A DNA stretch of 64,000 nucleotides from an uncultured Lachnospiraceae bacterium (GTDB lineage: Bacteria; Bacillota; Clostridia; Lachnospirales; Lachnospiraceae): NCBI GenBank assembly GCA_910578405.1, contig CAJTQO010000006.1, forward strand, positions 1 to 64,000, read 5' to 3'. This document shows, piece by piece, positions 16,863 through 26,521 of the stretch (position 1 is its first letter; the number at the start of each line of letters is the position of its first letter). The position numbers and the translations under genes are program-made. The notes below the pieces were generated by a model. It was not told the DNA's origin. It saw only the letters and a list, made by a program, of their open reading frames with translations, and made no database searches.

Positions 16863-19800
16863 TTATTGTCTGAACGGGACCAGTTTCCAGGTAAAAGTAA
16901 ATTTTTCTTTCTGAAAACGATATTTTTCCAATACTTCCGGCCCACAGCTATTGGAGCCGATTCCATTTTGCGCATAATCTATACACAAAACCGTACTGTC
17001 TGACTCCTCCAGTTCATAATGATGGGCCGTTTTGTCCAGTTCTTCCTGTGTGTAAACGGATGCGCTAAAGGAAAAAGGCGTTTCCGATGCTATAGCCAGG
17101 CCAAATTGTCCATCAGAAAGTTCTACAAAGTCACAATCATAATGGCTTCCATTTTCCTGGGGTTTGATATAATCCTCATGCATATCCTTCACTTCTGCCT
17201 GATAAAAGCCATGGCTGGCGGCCTGACGTTTATCGCAGTAACTTTCCATCGGGCCCATCCCATAATAGGAAACCTTTTCCAATCCCTTATCTAAAAAGAA
17301 ACGTACGCCAAACCTGGGCAAATCCGGAAATTCCATGTCGCGGCAAACTTTCATGTCAGATTGTATGCCGCCGTTGCCATCCACTTTCCAAACCACTTCC
17401 ACATCCAGTATACGCTGTACCGATACAGCGGAAACAGACATACGGCTACTTATCGTTATACCATCTATATCTTGTTGGATAACGGTTTCATATGCCCTGG
17501 CATAGGCTTCCTGGTAATGTGCCTTTTCCCATTCACCTCTAATATAGCGGTCGTTATCCGTAGGCGCTCTCCAGATATTACATTCCATGGGGTGGTTTAG
17601 ATATTCTTTCCCAGCATAATTCAGGCTGGAAAACAACCCTGTTCTTTTATCGTATTGATAAATAAAGTTTTTCCCTTTGCAGAGTATAATAGCATCTTGT
17701 TCCTCTACTATTACTTCAGTCCCACAGTCTCCTTTTGTTTCCGATTCTGTTCCGGTTGCTGTGCAAACACTGTTTTCAGAGGTCTGTTTAAGCCACTTCT
17801 GTGCAGTCTGGTTCCTTGGGTCCTCATTAGCAAGATACACTTCATCAAAGCCAAGCGCATAACCGATAGGCACAAGCTCCGAAGCCTTTTTCTGCTGATA
17901 TATCACTTTCAAATAAGTGCGTCCAGAAGCGGGAATTGTAATGTCTAAAGGCAACGTTGCCTCTCCATGCGGCATCACAGAAAGAGCTGGAATATCCCCC
18001 TCTTTTATACAAACGCCGTCACAGCTTACTTGATAACGGATAGAAATATCCTTTAAATCCGTAAAATCCATATAATTGTGAAGCTTCAGTTCTTTTTTTC
18101 CTGCATCATAGGAAACCACCCTGGCAGGACGGTGTACGTTTTTAAATTCCAGCAGTCCGGTATGGGGCGTGCGGTCTGGATAAACCAGTCCATCCATACA
18201 AAAATTTCCATCATGGAGCGTTTCTCCATGATCGCCGCCATAAAAATACTTTGTTTTTCCGTTTTCCGCTTTTTCATGCGCTACTGCGTGATCGCACCAT
18301 TCCCATACAAAACCGCCGCACATTAGGTCATTGCTTTGGATTACTTGAAAATAATCCTCCAAGTCCCCAGGGCCATTGCCCATGGCATGGCAGTATTCAA
18401 TCATCACAAAAGGTTTGGACGCATCCTTTTCTAAATATTCTTCGATATCGGTCAAAGGTGGATACATCCTGCTGTATAAATCCAGGCTGGAATAATCGTA
18501 AACTTTTTCCTGATTGCGATATCTCGCACCCTCATACTGTGTAATCCGGCTTGGGTCATACTCCTTTGTCCATTTTAATGCTTTTTCAAAATTGCAGCCA
18601 TAAGCGCTCTCATTTCCCATAGACCAGATTACGACAGACGGGCGATTTTTGTCCCGTTCCACCATCAATTGCACACGATCTACAATGGCCGCCTCCCATG
18701 CCGGGTCATCTGCAATTTTTTCGCTCCAACGGGCATACCTGTTTGCTATTGTGTTTTCCTTAAAATACGTTTCTGCAGGCCCATGTGATTCAATATCCGC
18801 TTCATCAATCACCATAAAACCATATCTGTCACACAGTTGATAAAAATAAGGAGCATTAGGATAATGGCTGGTGCGGATTGCATTGAAATTGTGCTGCTTC
18901 ATAATTTCCAAATCCTTTTTTACTTGTCCCAAATCTACGGCAGAACCTGCAACCGGATCCGAATCATGCCGGTTAACGCCCCGGAACTTAATCTTCTGTC
19001 CATTCAAATGCAATGTTTTCCCCTTTATTTCAATCGTCCGAAAGCCAACATAATCCGTAATCGTCTCTGCTGCGGTACGAAGCACAAGCGTATACAGGTA
19101 CGGCTGCTCCGGATTCCACAGAACAGGTTCTGCCACTTCCAGCAAAACTTTCTCACTGTCTATTCCGGCTTTCCCTTCCGCCACACATTTCCCCTGTGCG
19201 TCGTAAAGCGCAACTTCCGTTTCTATGGGATTTCCCATATAGGATAAAGATAATGTCGCTTTTGCCTGGCCTTCTCCCACTTCTGTAATCACCCGGTAAT
19301 CCCGGATAGCCTGTTCCGGCCTCTTTAACAGATACACATCCCGGAAAATTCCGTTCATCCGGAATTTGTCCTGATCCTCCAGATAACTTCCATCGCACCA
19401 CTTTAAAGCCAGGACTGCTATTGTATTATCACCTTCCAAAACAACTCCTGTCACTTCAAATTCACTGGTCATATGCGGCACCTGACTGTAACCCACATAT
19501 GTAGCGTTAAGCCATACATAAAAGCAGGAATCCACACCCTCAAAATTCAGATACACCGTAGGCGCCATTTCATCCTTTTGATAGGTAAAATGATGGACAT
19601 ATGCCCCGCAAGGGATATCCTGTGGCACATATGGCGGATCATAGGGAAACGGATAACGGACATTGGTATACTGATGACGGTCATACCCGGCCATCTGCCA
19701 TACCCCTGGCACCTTTAGCGTATCAAAACCGGCAGTGTCATAGCCTGTTGCATAAAATTCTTCCTGCACATCATAAATGCTGTTAAAATACCGGAAGTTC

Positions 19801-19952
19801 CAATCCCCATTCAGGCATTGCATCCGGTCAGAGTCTTCTCGATGTTCTATCGGATCATTCATCCGCCCTGATGCCGGCACATAATACGCTCTTGCTGGCA
19901 TCGTTCCTTCATGTAATACATTTAAATCCTCATAATATCTTGGCACAATCAT
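16863..19952 (-). CDS. lacZ: Beta-galactosidase, GH2 family
   Basis: A protein of 1029 residues, the length of typical LacZ. It has the N-terminal sugar-binding jelly-roll domain (DWNFRYFNS, PGVWQMAGYDRHQYTN), an immunoglobulin-like domain, the catalytic barrel and the C-terminal Bgal_small_N domain (FLDKGLEKVSYYGMGPMESY). The acid/base Glu is Glu448 in WSMGNES, and the nucleophile is Glu519 in MIEYCHAMGN. It hydrolyses lactose and related beta-galactosides in the cytoplasm. No signal peptide is present. The start ATG 19952 follows GGAGG. It stands divergent to an AraC regulator, and no lactose transporter gene is near, so the substrate may enter through a system encoded elsewhere. Confidence 0.95.
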   Translation of the reverse strand: MIVPRYYEDLNVLHEGTMPARAYYVPASGRMNDPIEHREDSDRMQCLNGDWNFRYFNSIYDVQEEFYATGYDTAGFDTLKVPGVWQMAGYDRHQYTNVRYPFPYDPPYVPQDIPCGAYVHHFTYQKDEMAPTVYLNFEGVDSCFYVWLNATYVGYSQVPHMTSEFEVTGVVLEGDNTIAVLALKWCDGSYLEDQDKFRMNGIFRDVYLLKRPEQAIRDYRVITEVGEGQAKATLSLSYMGNPIETEVALYDAQGKCVAEGKAGIDSEKVLLEVAEPVLWNPEQPYLYTLVLRTAAETITDYVGFRTIEIKGKTLHLNGQKIKFRGVNRHDSDPVAGSAVDLGQVKKDLEIMKQHNFNAIRTSHYPNAPYFYQLCDRYGFMVIDEADIESHGPAETYFKENTIANRYARWSEKIADDPAWEAAIVDRVQLMVERDKNRPSVVIWSMGNESAYGCNFEKALKWTKEYDPSRITQYEGARYRNQEKVYDYSSLDLYSRMYPPLTDIEEYLEKDASKPFVMIEYCHAMGNGPGDLEDYFQVIQSNDLMCGGFVWEWCDHAVAHEKAENGKTKYFYGGDHGETLHDGNFCMDGLVYPDRTPHTGLLEFKNVHRPARVVSYDAGKKELKLHNYMDFTDLKDISIRYQVSCDGVCIKEGDIPALSVMPHGEATLPLDITIPASGRTYLKVIYQQKKASELVPIGYALGFDEVYLANEDPRNQTAQKWLKQTSENSVCTATGTESETKGDCGTEVIVEEQDAIILCKGKNFIYQYDKRTGLFSSLNYAGKEYLNHPMECNIWRAPTDNDRYIRGEWEKAHYQEAYARAYETVIQQDIDGITISSRMSVSAVSVQRILDVEVVWKVDGNGGIQSDMKVCRDMEFPDLPRFGVRFFLDKGLEKVSYYGMGPMESYCDKRQAASHGFYQAEVKDMHEDYIKPQENGSHYDCDFVELSDGQFGLAIASETPFSFSASVYTQEELDKTAHHYELEESDSTVLCIDYAQNGIGSNSCGPEVLEKYRFQKEKFTFTWKLVPFRQ

Positions 19953-20060
19953 TCTTTAAATCCTCCTATTCCAGTTCCATATTCACCACAGAAAAACTTC
20001 CGATTATTTCAATACTCTCATATTATACTTCTATCGTATTTCACATACCATAAATTCGAT

Positions 20061-20089
20061 TAGACAAAATATGCACAAAATGATACAAT
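20061..20089 (+). promoter_or_regulatory. Promoter of the AraC regulator in the lacZ/araC divergent region
   Basis: TAGACA (20061-20066), 17 bp and TACAAT (20084-20089) precede the AraC gene. On the other strand TATAAT (20027-20022) would serve lacZ but has no good -35 box, which fits a promoter that needs an activator. Confidence 0.6.
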
Positions 20090-20122
20090 GTGAAAAACAC
20101 CCTATCTGAAACGGAGGTTCCT

Positions 20123-20989
20123 ATGTATATTAATTCTGGATACCTGAACAATTCCCTATTGGATTTTCAAGACACAGACAATCCACTTACTATAGGCAGT
20201 TGCGGCGCTTACTTTTTGCAGTCCTATCCCAAGCTCCAGACTTGCCGCCCCAATGGGCGGGTTGATTACCAATTGCTTTATATCTCCGCCGGGACGGCTC
20301 ACTTCTATTTTGACAATGAAACCAATGAAATCATTGTTCCGTCCGGAACCATGGTTCTTTACCGCCCGGGAGAATTTCAAAAATATGAATATTATGGAAC
20401 GGAACAAACGGAAGTCTATTGGCTCCATTTTACCGGAAATGATATCCCGGCTATCTTGCAGGACTATGGAATTATGGACGATATGCGTGTCTTTTATGCT
20501 GGTGTTTCTTTAGAATATGCCGCCCTTTTTAAAAGGATAATTATAGAACTGCAAAGATGCCATCCCGGTTATCCGGAAATGCTGGTATTGCTGTTCCGGC
20601 AGATGTTATTGTTAATTAGCCGCCAGCTCACAAGGGAACGGATACCCGGAAATGGATATATGGATATGGAAATGGATCTTGCCACTCAATATTTTAATGA
20701 CAACTATCATACGGATATTTGTATAGAAAAATACGCTGCTTCCCGAGGGATGAGCGTCAGTTGGTTTATACGCAATTTCAAACAGTATACCGGCTCCACC
20801 CCCATGCAGTATTTGGTGTCTATCCGCATCACCAATGCACAGCTACTGTTGGAAACAACTTCTTATACTATATCCGAAATCAGCCATATCGTCGGTTATG
20901 ACAACCCACTTTATTTCAGCCGACTGTTTCATAAGCAAAAAGGAATTCCCCCTTCTGCTTACCGGAAAAATAAAGGGCACAGGCTCTAA
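20123..20989 (+). CDS. AraC-family regulator, probably of lacZ
   Basis: A 288-residue protein. The N-terminal half (about 30-150) is a cupin-type sugar-binding domain (LLYISAGTAHFYF, GTMVLYRPGEFQKYEY). The C-terminal half has two helix-turn-helix motifs: IEKYAASRGMSVSWFIRNF and the signature IRITNAQLLLETTSYTISEI followed by VGYDNPLYFSRLFHKQKG. It binds DNA and, when its sugar is bound, activates transcription. ATG 20123 follows GGAGG; the earlier GTG at 20090 lies upstream of the ribosome site. Divergent orientation with lacZ over 170 bp is the usual layout for a local activator. Confidence 0.9.
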   Translation: MYINSGYLNNSLLDFQDTDNPLTIGSCGAYFLQSYPKLQTCRPNGRVDYQLLYISAGTAHFYFDNETNEIIVPSGTMVLYRPGEFQKYEYYGTEQTEVYWLHFTGNDIPAILQDYGIMDDMRVFYAGVSLEYAALFKRIIIELQRCHPGYPEMLVLLFRQMLLLISRQLTRERIPGNGYMDMEMDLATQYFNDNYHTDICIEKYAASRGMSVSWFIRNFKQYTGSTPMQYLVSIRITNAQLLLETTSYTISEISHIVGYDNPLYFSRLFHKQKGIPPSAYRKNKGHRL

Positions 20990-21019
20990 AAGATAAAAAA
21001 ACCGGAGCCTTCCATGGCG

Positions 21020-21874
21020 TTATACGCTTATAGAGCAGGCATTTTTTACCAATGCTTTTAGGGTTGGCAGAAATGTAATTCCATTTTCCGCCAACTTCTT
21101 AGGGTCCATGGCAATATGTCTGGGATTTTGGGCAAAGGCTATTTCATTCCGTTCCAGCCGCTCTGTATCCCATCCAAGTTCCTGAAACATAGCAGACACA
21201 GTCTCATATGTATTTTTGTCATTCGTGGAACCAAAATTATAAATGCCACCTTTTAGTTCCCATGCTTTTTGCAAATTGCAAACCACCTCGTTAACATCCG
21301 TTATTCCTCTCACATCATGGATGGGATAGGATAAAACCTCAACATTTTTCTGCATCCTGGAAATCAGTGTGCGGAAAAAATCGCTATGCTCCCCAGCAAG
21401 CAATGTTTGAGTGTCATACATCCAAGAGAGGCGTAAAACCACACAATCCGGATTGACTTTTAGACACTCTTCTTCTGCCTTTTTCTTCTGCGCTCCGTAA
21501 AGGTTGGCTGGCTTTACCGTTTCTTCTTCCTTGTGCAGCCCTTTTTCCCGGCTGCCAAAATAAATCTGATCTGAACTGCAAAATAGGCACTTTGCACCGG
21601 ATTTTGCAGAGGCTGCCGCAATATTTCCACTCCCGTCCACATTGATTTTCCAGGAGCTTTCCGGTTCCCTCCCACAGGCTTCCACATCGGAAATAGCGGC
21701 GCTATGTATGACAATATGCGGTTTAAATGCATAAAAGGCCGCATCTATGCTTTTCTTATCAGTAATGTCCATTTCTGTGTGGGTAGGAGCATAAATTTCA
21801 TACTGTGCGCGATAATGCTTTACAATCCTGCTGCCGAGAAAACCGGATGCTCCAGTCACTAATAATTTTTCCAT
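21020..21874 (-). CDS. RmlD-like NAD(P)-dependent sugar reductase
   Basis: A 284-residue extended short-chain dehydrogenase. The nucleotide-binding Gly motif is TGASGFLG near residues 6-13, DITDKKSI and VIHSAA follow, and the catalytic Tyr-x-x-x-Lys pair is in LYGAQKKKAEE. The pattern is that of dTDP-4-dehydrorhamnose reductases and related proteins of unknown substrate, often found alone in Firmicutes. It stands by itself between lacZ/araC and clpC, so a role in rhamnose synthesis is not supported by neighbours. ATG 21874 follows GGAGG. Confidence 0.8.
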   Translation of the reverse strand: MEKLLVTGASGFLGSRIVKHYRAQYEIYAPTHTEMDITDKKSIDAAFYAFKPHIVIHSAAISDVEACGREPESSWKINVDGSGNIAAASAKSGAKCLFCSSDQIYFGSREKGLHKEEETVKPANLYGAQKKKAEEECLKVNPDCVVLRLSWMYDTQTLLAGEHSDFFRTLISRMQKNVEVLSYPIHDVRGITDVNEVVCNLQKAWELKGGIYNFGSTNDKNTYETVSAMFQELGWDTERLERNEIAFAQNPRHIAMDPKKLAENGITFLPTLKALVKNACSISV

Positions 21875-21989
21875 TTCCAAGCCTCCTATTTTAACTGCTA
21901 TTTCTCATAATGCATTTACTAAGTCGCCAACGAAAAAGAAAAGCTGCCATACTACTGATTGCCCATCCATAGCATGACAGCTCCCTGTT

Positions 21990-24437
21990 CTACTCCTTCA
22001 CATGGAATGTCACTTTTTTCTCTTTTACCCCGGCGCTTACGGTATCTCCGGCTTTAATCTTCCCTGCCAGGATTTCTTCCGCCAGCGCATCCTCAACAAC
22101 AGTCTGCACCGCACGTTTTAATGGCCTGGCGCCCATTTTCAAATCAGTATGATTCTCTATGATGTATTCCTTTAAAGCAGGCGTTATTGTCAGGTTGATA
22201 TCCATTTGCTCTTTGCAACGGTTGGTTAGGTTTTTGGAAAGCAGGGTAATAATCTGCTTCATCTCTTCTTTTCCTAACGGGTGGAATACCATAATCTCAT
22301 CAATACGGTTGATGAATTCCGGCTTAAACAGACGTTTTACTTCTTCCATAACCCCAGTTTTCATCTTGTCATAGTTTTTCTTCTCATCTGTCTGGATGGA
22401 AAATCCAAGATTCTTCGGGTCAATGATTCTTTGCGCGCCGGCATTGGAAGTCATAATCAATATCGTATTTTTGAAATTTACCTTACGCCCCTTGGAATCT
22501 GTAATATGGCCGTCATCCAACACTTGCAATAAGATATTAAATACATCGGGATGCGCTTTTTCCACCTCATCAAACAACACTACGGAATAGGGGTTTCGCC
22601 TGACTTTCTCGCTTAACTGGCCTCCTTCATCAAATCCCACATAACCGGGAGGGGAACCAATCATCTTTGAAACGGAATGCCCCTCCATATACTCTGACAT
22701 ATCCACACGGATTAAAGCATTTTCTGACCCAAACATAGCCTCCGCCAAAGCTTTGCTCAGTTCTGTCTTCCCAACGCCTGTAGGGCCGAGAAAAAGGAAA
22801 GAACCAATGGGGCGGTTTGGATCCTGCAAGCCTACACGCCCCCGGCGCATAGCCTTTGCCACTGCTTTTACCGCTTCCTCCTGCCCAATCACCCTCTTAT
22901 GCAGGATGGACTCCAGTTTCAGGAGACGTTCACTTTCTTTTTCCGCCAGTTTTTTTACAGGAATCTTTGTCCACATGGCGACCACTTCCGCAATTTCATT
23001 TTCCCCTACCAGATAGCTGCGTTCTTCCTGCGCCCGGTCAAAACGTTGCTTCATCCGGTCATATTTTTTCATCAATTCATCCTGGTTATGCTTGATTTCC
23101 CCAGCTTGGCTAAATGCTTCCATACGGATGGAACGCTCAATCTGCACATCCATTTTTCTAATCTGTTCCGCTAATTCTTTCATCTTATCCGGCATCTGCA
23201 TTGTTTTTAAACGCAAAGCGGACGCCGCCTCGTCAATCAAATCAATGGCTTTATCCGGCAGGTTTCTATCGTTGATATAGCGGGCTGACAGCTTAACTGC
23301 CGCCTCTATGGCGGAATCTTCAATCGTCACCTGATGATGATCTTCATATTTTCCCGCAACTCCCCTTAAAATCCGGATGGCTTCCTCTTCTGTCGGTTCC
23401 TCAACATTCACTGGCTGAAACCGACGCTCCAGTGCGGCGTCTTTTTCAACATATTTACGATATTCCGTAATAGTTGTAGCGCCGATTAATTGAATTTCCC
23501 CTCTTGCCAGAGAAGGCTTCAAAATATTGGAGGCGTCTATGGCGCCCTCCGCTCCTCCGGCGCCGATAAGGGTATGCATTTCATCCAGGAAAAGTATCAC
23601 ATTTCCGTTTTCAATCACTTCCCGAATGACTTTCTTAATCCTTTCTTCAAATTCCCCACGATATTTACTTCCGGCCACCATACCGGACAAATCCAAAGTC
23701 AGCACTCTTTTATTCTGCACGGTAAAAGGCACTTCTCCTGATACGATACGCAAAGCAAGCCCTTCCACTACCGCTGTTTTTCCAACCCCCGGTTCCCCAA
23801 TCAGACAAGGATTGTTTTTCGTCCGCCGGCTAAGAATTTGGATGACCCTGCCGATTTCATCTTCTCTTCCGATTACCGGATCCAGCCCGCCTGTCCGTGC
23901 CAAAGCCGTCAGGTCACGACTGTACTGTTCCAGCGCCGATGCGCCGCCTTTCTTCCTTCCGCCATGCTTTTTTCCCAGGTCTTCTTTGTACAAAGAACCG
24001 TCTTCCCCCATCGCCACTAAGGTATCCACATATACCTTTTGTGCCGGCACCCCAAGGGTATTCATTAACCTTAACGCTACATTTTCCCCTTCCTTGATTA
24101 ACGCCAGCAAAATATGCTCCGTCCCAGTCTTATCTGCATGGAACCGTTCTGCCTGTTTATGGGCTTCCTCCAGTATTTTCACCGCACGGGGGGAATAGCC
24201 GTCCCGGTCTTTGGCTAACACTCCCTGTTCTGGAGTGATCAGATCCCGGATCATATCCATTAACTGCACTTCTTCCAAGCCATTGACTGCCAATACTTTG
24301 GCTGCAACACCGGTTCCTTCCTGCAGCAGCCCTGCCAGGATATGTTCCGTACCCACATATCCCTGGCGCAGTCCTGCCGCAGTTTTCTCCGCTGCAGACA
24401 ATGCTGCCTTCGCCTTATCCGTAAACTGTGACTGCAT
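21990..24437 (-). CDS. clpC: ClpC, AAA+ unfoldase of the Clp protease
   Basis: An 815-residue protein with the ClpC layout: two N-terminal Clp_N repeats (1-145), first AAA+ domain with Walker A GEPGVGKT, a coiled middle domain (about 400-480) and the second AAA+ domain with GPTGVGKT and the arginine sensor region, then the D2 small domain. The ClpP-binding loop is in the second domain. It unfolds proteins for ClpP, which is encoded at 47652-48248. The UvrB/C motif in the middle domain supports ClpC over ClpE. ATG 24437 overlaps the gntR stop by one base and follows GGAGG, so the two are translated together. The usual ctsR-mcsA-mcsB genes are missing upstream. Confidence 0.93.
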   Translation of the reverse strand: MQSQFTDKAKAALSAAEKTAAGLRQGYVGTEHILAGLLQEGTGVAAKVLAVNGLEEVQLMDMIRDLITPEQGVLAKDRDGYSPRAVKILEEAHKQAERFHADKTGTEHILLALIKEGENVALRLMNTLGVPAQKVYVDTLVAMGEDGSLYKEDLGKKHGGRKKGGASALEQYSRDLTALARTGGLDPVIGREDEIGRVIQILSRRTKNNPCLIGEPGVGKTAVVEGLALRIVSGEVPFTVQNKRVLTLDLSGMVAGSKYRGEFEERIKKVIREVIENGNVILFLDEMHTLIGAGGAEGAIDASNILKPSLARGEIQLIGATTITEYRKYVEKDAALERRFQPVNVEEPTEEEAIRILRGVAGKYEDHHQVTIEDSAIEAAVKLSARYINDRNLPDKAIDLIDEAASALRLKTMQMPDKMKELAEQIRKMDVQIERSIRMEAFSQAGEIKHNQDELMKKYDRMKQRFDRAQEERSYLVGENEIAEVVAMWTKIPVKKLAEKESERLLKLESILHKRVIGQEEAVKAVAKAMRRGRVGLQDPNRPIGSFLFLGPTGVGKTELSKALAEAMFGSENALIRVDMSEYMEGHSVSKMIGSPPGYVGFDEGGQLSEKVRRNPYSVVLFDEVEKAHPDVFNILLQVLDDGHITDSKGRKVNFKNTILIMTSNAGAQRIIDPKNLGFSIQTDEKKNYDKMKTGVMEEVKRLFKPEFINRIDEIMVFHPLGKEEMKQIITLLSKNLTNRCKEQMDINLTITPALKEYIIENHTDLKMGARPLKRAVQTVVEDALAEEILAGKIKAGDTVSAGVKEKKVTFHVKE

Positions 24438-24814
24438 CAATCCAGACCTCCATAATCTTTATATATTTCATCTATAAGAGCATGCACTTCTTCCCGGGAA
24501 ATATTCTTACAAATCCCCTTGGCAAGCAGCACTTTTAAATTCCCGCGCAATTCTTCAATTGCTTCTATATGGTCGGCGTCGATGGAAATAACGGCCCCCC
24601 GGCGCCTGTCTACCTTCACAAAGCCTTCCTGTTTTAATACGGTATATGCCTTATTTACCGTATGCATATTAATGCCAATATCTTCCGCTAACTGCCTTAC
24701 GCTGGGGAGTTCATCTCCCTCCCGGATTCTTGCCGTGGCAATTCCAAGGATAATCTGGTTCCTTAATTGTAAATATAGCGCTTCTTCACTGTTAAAATCA
24801 ATTTCTATTATCAT
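24437..24814 (-). CDS. GntR-family regulator (YtrA type) coupled to clpC
   Basis: A 125-residue protein consisting of a GntR winged helix (residues 10-78: YLQLRNQIILGIATARIREGD cut here, then LPSVRQLAEDIGINMHTVNK) and a short C-terminal dimer helix, the size of the YtrA subfamily, which has no large effector domain. It should repress a promoter in response to an unknown signal. It is directly coupled to clpC by TGATG, where most Firmicutes have ctsR. This suggests that it may control clpC, but the link is inferred. Confidence 0.9.
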   Translation of the reverse strand: MIIEIDFNSEEALYLQLRNQIILGIATARIREGDELPSVRQLAEDIGINMHTVNKAYTVLKQEGFVKVDRRRGAVISIDADHIEAIEELRGNLKVLLAKGICKNISREEVHALIDEIYKDYGGLD

Positions 24815-24863
24815 TGTCCAATCCTGTTATCCATGTCCTTGAGATTAGCCGGACTGCTCCTTA

Positions 24864-24900
24864 CCAAAAGAGGCGGGGACAACGCCCCGCCATCCTTTGG
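24864..24900 (-). terminator. Terminator after the SH3-domain gene
   Basis: On the minus strand CCAAAGGATGGCGGGG and CCCCGCCTCTTTTGG form a strong G+C-rich stem with a 6-nt loop. It lies 14 bases after the SH3 gene stop and 50 bases before the gntR start. Confidence 0.75.
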
Positions 24901-24913
24901 ATGGTCTTTTACC

Positions 24914-26494
24914 TTATTTCTTATCATCCATATTGAGGAATTCAAATTCAAATTCATCATCTTCAATGAGAAAATTCTTTGCTTTCCTCTTTGGCTGCGG
25001 TTTCTGCACCACCGACTGGCCTGCTTCAAACCCATCTTCCGGGTCATACTCTACTTTTCTAACCGGCATAGGTTTCCTTTCTTTTTCCGCTGCCGGCCGT
25101 ACTTTTGCTGTCTGTCTTGGCGCTGGGGCAGGTGCGGGCGCCTGTCTTCTGGGCCTTTCCGTCTGTTCCATCCGCCCGGTTCTCTCCAGACGCTCTGCCT
25201 GTTCTTGGCGTTCTGTCCGCTCCGGCCTCTCTGCCGCAACAGCAGGACGTCTCCTGCGGGTTACTCTTTCTACTATCTCTTCCTCTTCCTCGTCATCCTC
25301 CTCTTCGTCCTCATCGTCGTCGTCATCCTCCTCATCCTCCTCATCGTCGTCGTCTTCATAAACATCTTTCAATTTAAACAAAAGGATGGCTACTGTAATG
25401 GCCAAAATGGCAGACAAAGCAGCTAATACAATAATGACAATTTTTTGGATGGCGCCTTGCTTTTCCCCTTCCTGTGTCAGTTTTTCCCCTGTATCTGCCC
25501 ACATACGCAGGTTTTCCAGGGACTGTTTGGTGCCGTTGATATTATCAAATAAGAACCACTCTTCCACACCTTCGCTATTGGCCTGGTATACCATTTCATA
25601 ATCGGGTTTAACGGCTGGTTCCGGCTCTGGTTCCGGTGCAGGCGCTTCTCCACCGCCTTCGCCGCCTTCCGGGTTTTCACCGCCTTCTGCCGCTTCGCCG
25701 CCACCTTCCGGATTTTCGCCGCCCTCACCGCCTTCCGGCGTTTCTGCCGGAGTCTCCGCTGGCGTTTCTGCAGGCGCTTCCGCTGGAGCCCCTGTTGCCG
25801 CCGGAGCCGGCGGCTCGCCTACCGTAACCAAATCCGCACGGATAAAGCCGACTACTTCACGGCCATTTTCATTTGTATATTTAATCTGATACCACTTTTT
25901 TCCATCCGAAGCCTTGGCTTCCCCAGTAATTACCACAGGAGTATTCTCCATAGCCGAACCAACAATTTCATGTTGGGTAGACGCGCCTTGGCGCACCCTG
26001 GCGCTTTTATAATTAACATAAGCCTTTGTTTCCGCAATAGTGGTTACTTGCGTTGCAGCCGGTTTCGAAGCTGTTTTAGTTGCACTGCTGGCGCCGGTAG
26101 TGGTGGTTAAAGTCGTTGCGTTGGATGTTCCGGTTGTTGTATTGGTGGCTGAACCCGTACTGGAACTTGTTGTGCCAGAAGTTGGAGCCGTCGCCTTTAG
26201 CATCAAATCGGAGCGGATAAAACCTGTGCTGTTTTCATAACTGACTTTATACCATAAAGAGCCTGCGCTGTCCTTTTCTTCGTCAATCACCGTTACCATC
26301 GTGCCTTTAAGCAGACTTGACATAGAATCGCTCTGCGTGGAAGCCTGCTTCCTAACCTTGGCGGCGTCTGCAGTAATGATTCCGGAAGCCTGTACGTATG
26401 CCCTGCTCTCGGAAGGCATTGCGAAAGATAAAAACATTGCCGCCACCATTCCTGGCAGCATATATAGTAGTTTTCTTCTTGTTGTCTTTTTCAT
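24914..26494 (-). CDS. Membrane-anchored SH3-domain protein with acidic cytoplasmic tail
   Basis: A 526-residue protein. A signal peptide (about 1-32) is followed by two bacterial SH3 domains (about 35-100 and 160-225), Thr/Ser-rich and then Pro/Ala/Glu repeats (APAETPAETP, EGGENPEGG), one membrane segment (IVIIVLAALSAILAITVAI, about 350-372), a run of about 28 Asp/Glu residues, an Arg/Pro-rich basic stretch, and an acidic end (FLIEDDEFEFEFLNMDDK). SH3 domains outside the cell usually bind peptidoglycan, while the tail would face the cytoplasm. Architecture suggests a link between wall and cell interior. The family name is unknown to me. It follows the zinc-ribbon gene after 27 bp, so they likely share a transcript. 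Confidence 0.75.
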   Translation of the reverse strand: MKKTTRRKLLYMLPGMVAAMFLSFAMPSESRAYVQASGIITADAAKVRKQASTQSDSMSSLLKGTMVTVIDEEKDSAGSLWYKVSYENSTGFIRSDLMLKATAPTSGTTSSSTGSATNTTTGTSNATTLTTTTGASSATKTASKPAATQVTTIAETKAYVNYKSARVRQGASTQHEIVGSAMENTPVVITGEAKASDGKKWYQIKYTNENGREVVGFIRADLVTVGEPPAPAATGAPAEAPAETPAETPAETPEGGEGGENPEGGGEAAEGGENPEGGEGGGEAPAPEPEPEPAVKPDYEMVYQANSEGVEEWFLFDNINGTKQSLENLRMWADTGEKLTQEGEKQGAIQKIVIIVLAALSAILAITVAILLFKLKDVYEDDDDEEDEEDDDDDEDEEEDDEEEEEIVERVTRRRRPAVAAERPERTERQEQAERLERTGRMEQTERPRRQAPAPAPAPRQTAKVRPAAEKERKPMPVRKVEYDPEDGFEAGQSVVQKPQPKRKAKNFLIEDDEFEFEFLNMDDKK

Positions 26495-26521
26495 GTATGT
26501 TTCCTCTCTGCCCTTCCTCTG

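Noticed and set aside
24897..25361. Plus-strand frame ending in a long Ser run
   Set aside because: It is the antisense reading of the Asp/Glu codons of the SH3-domain protein.
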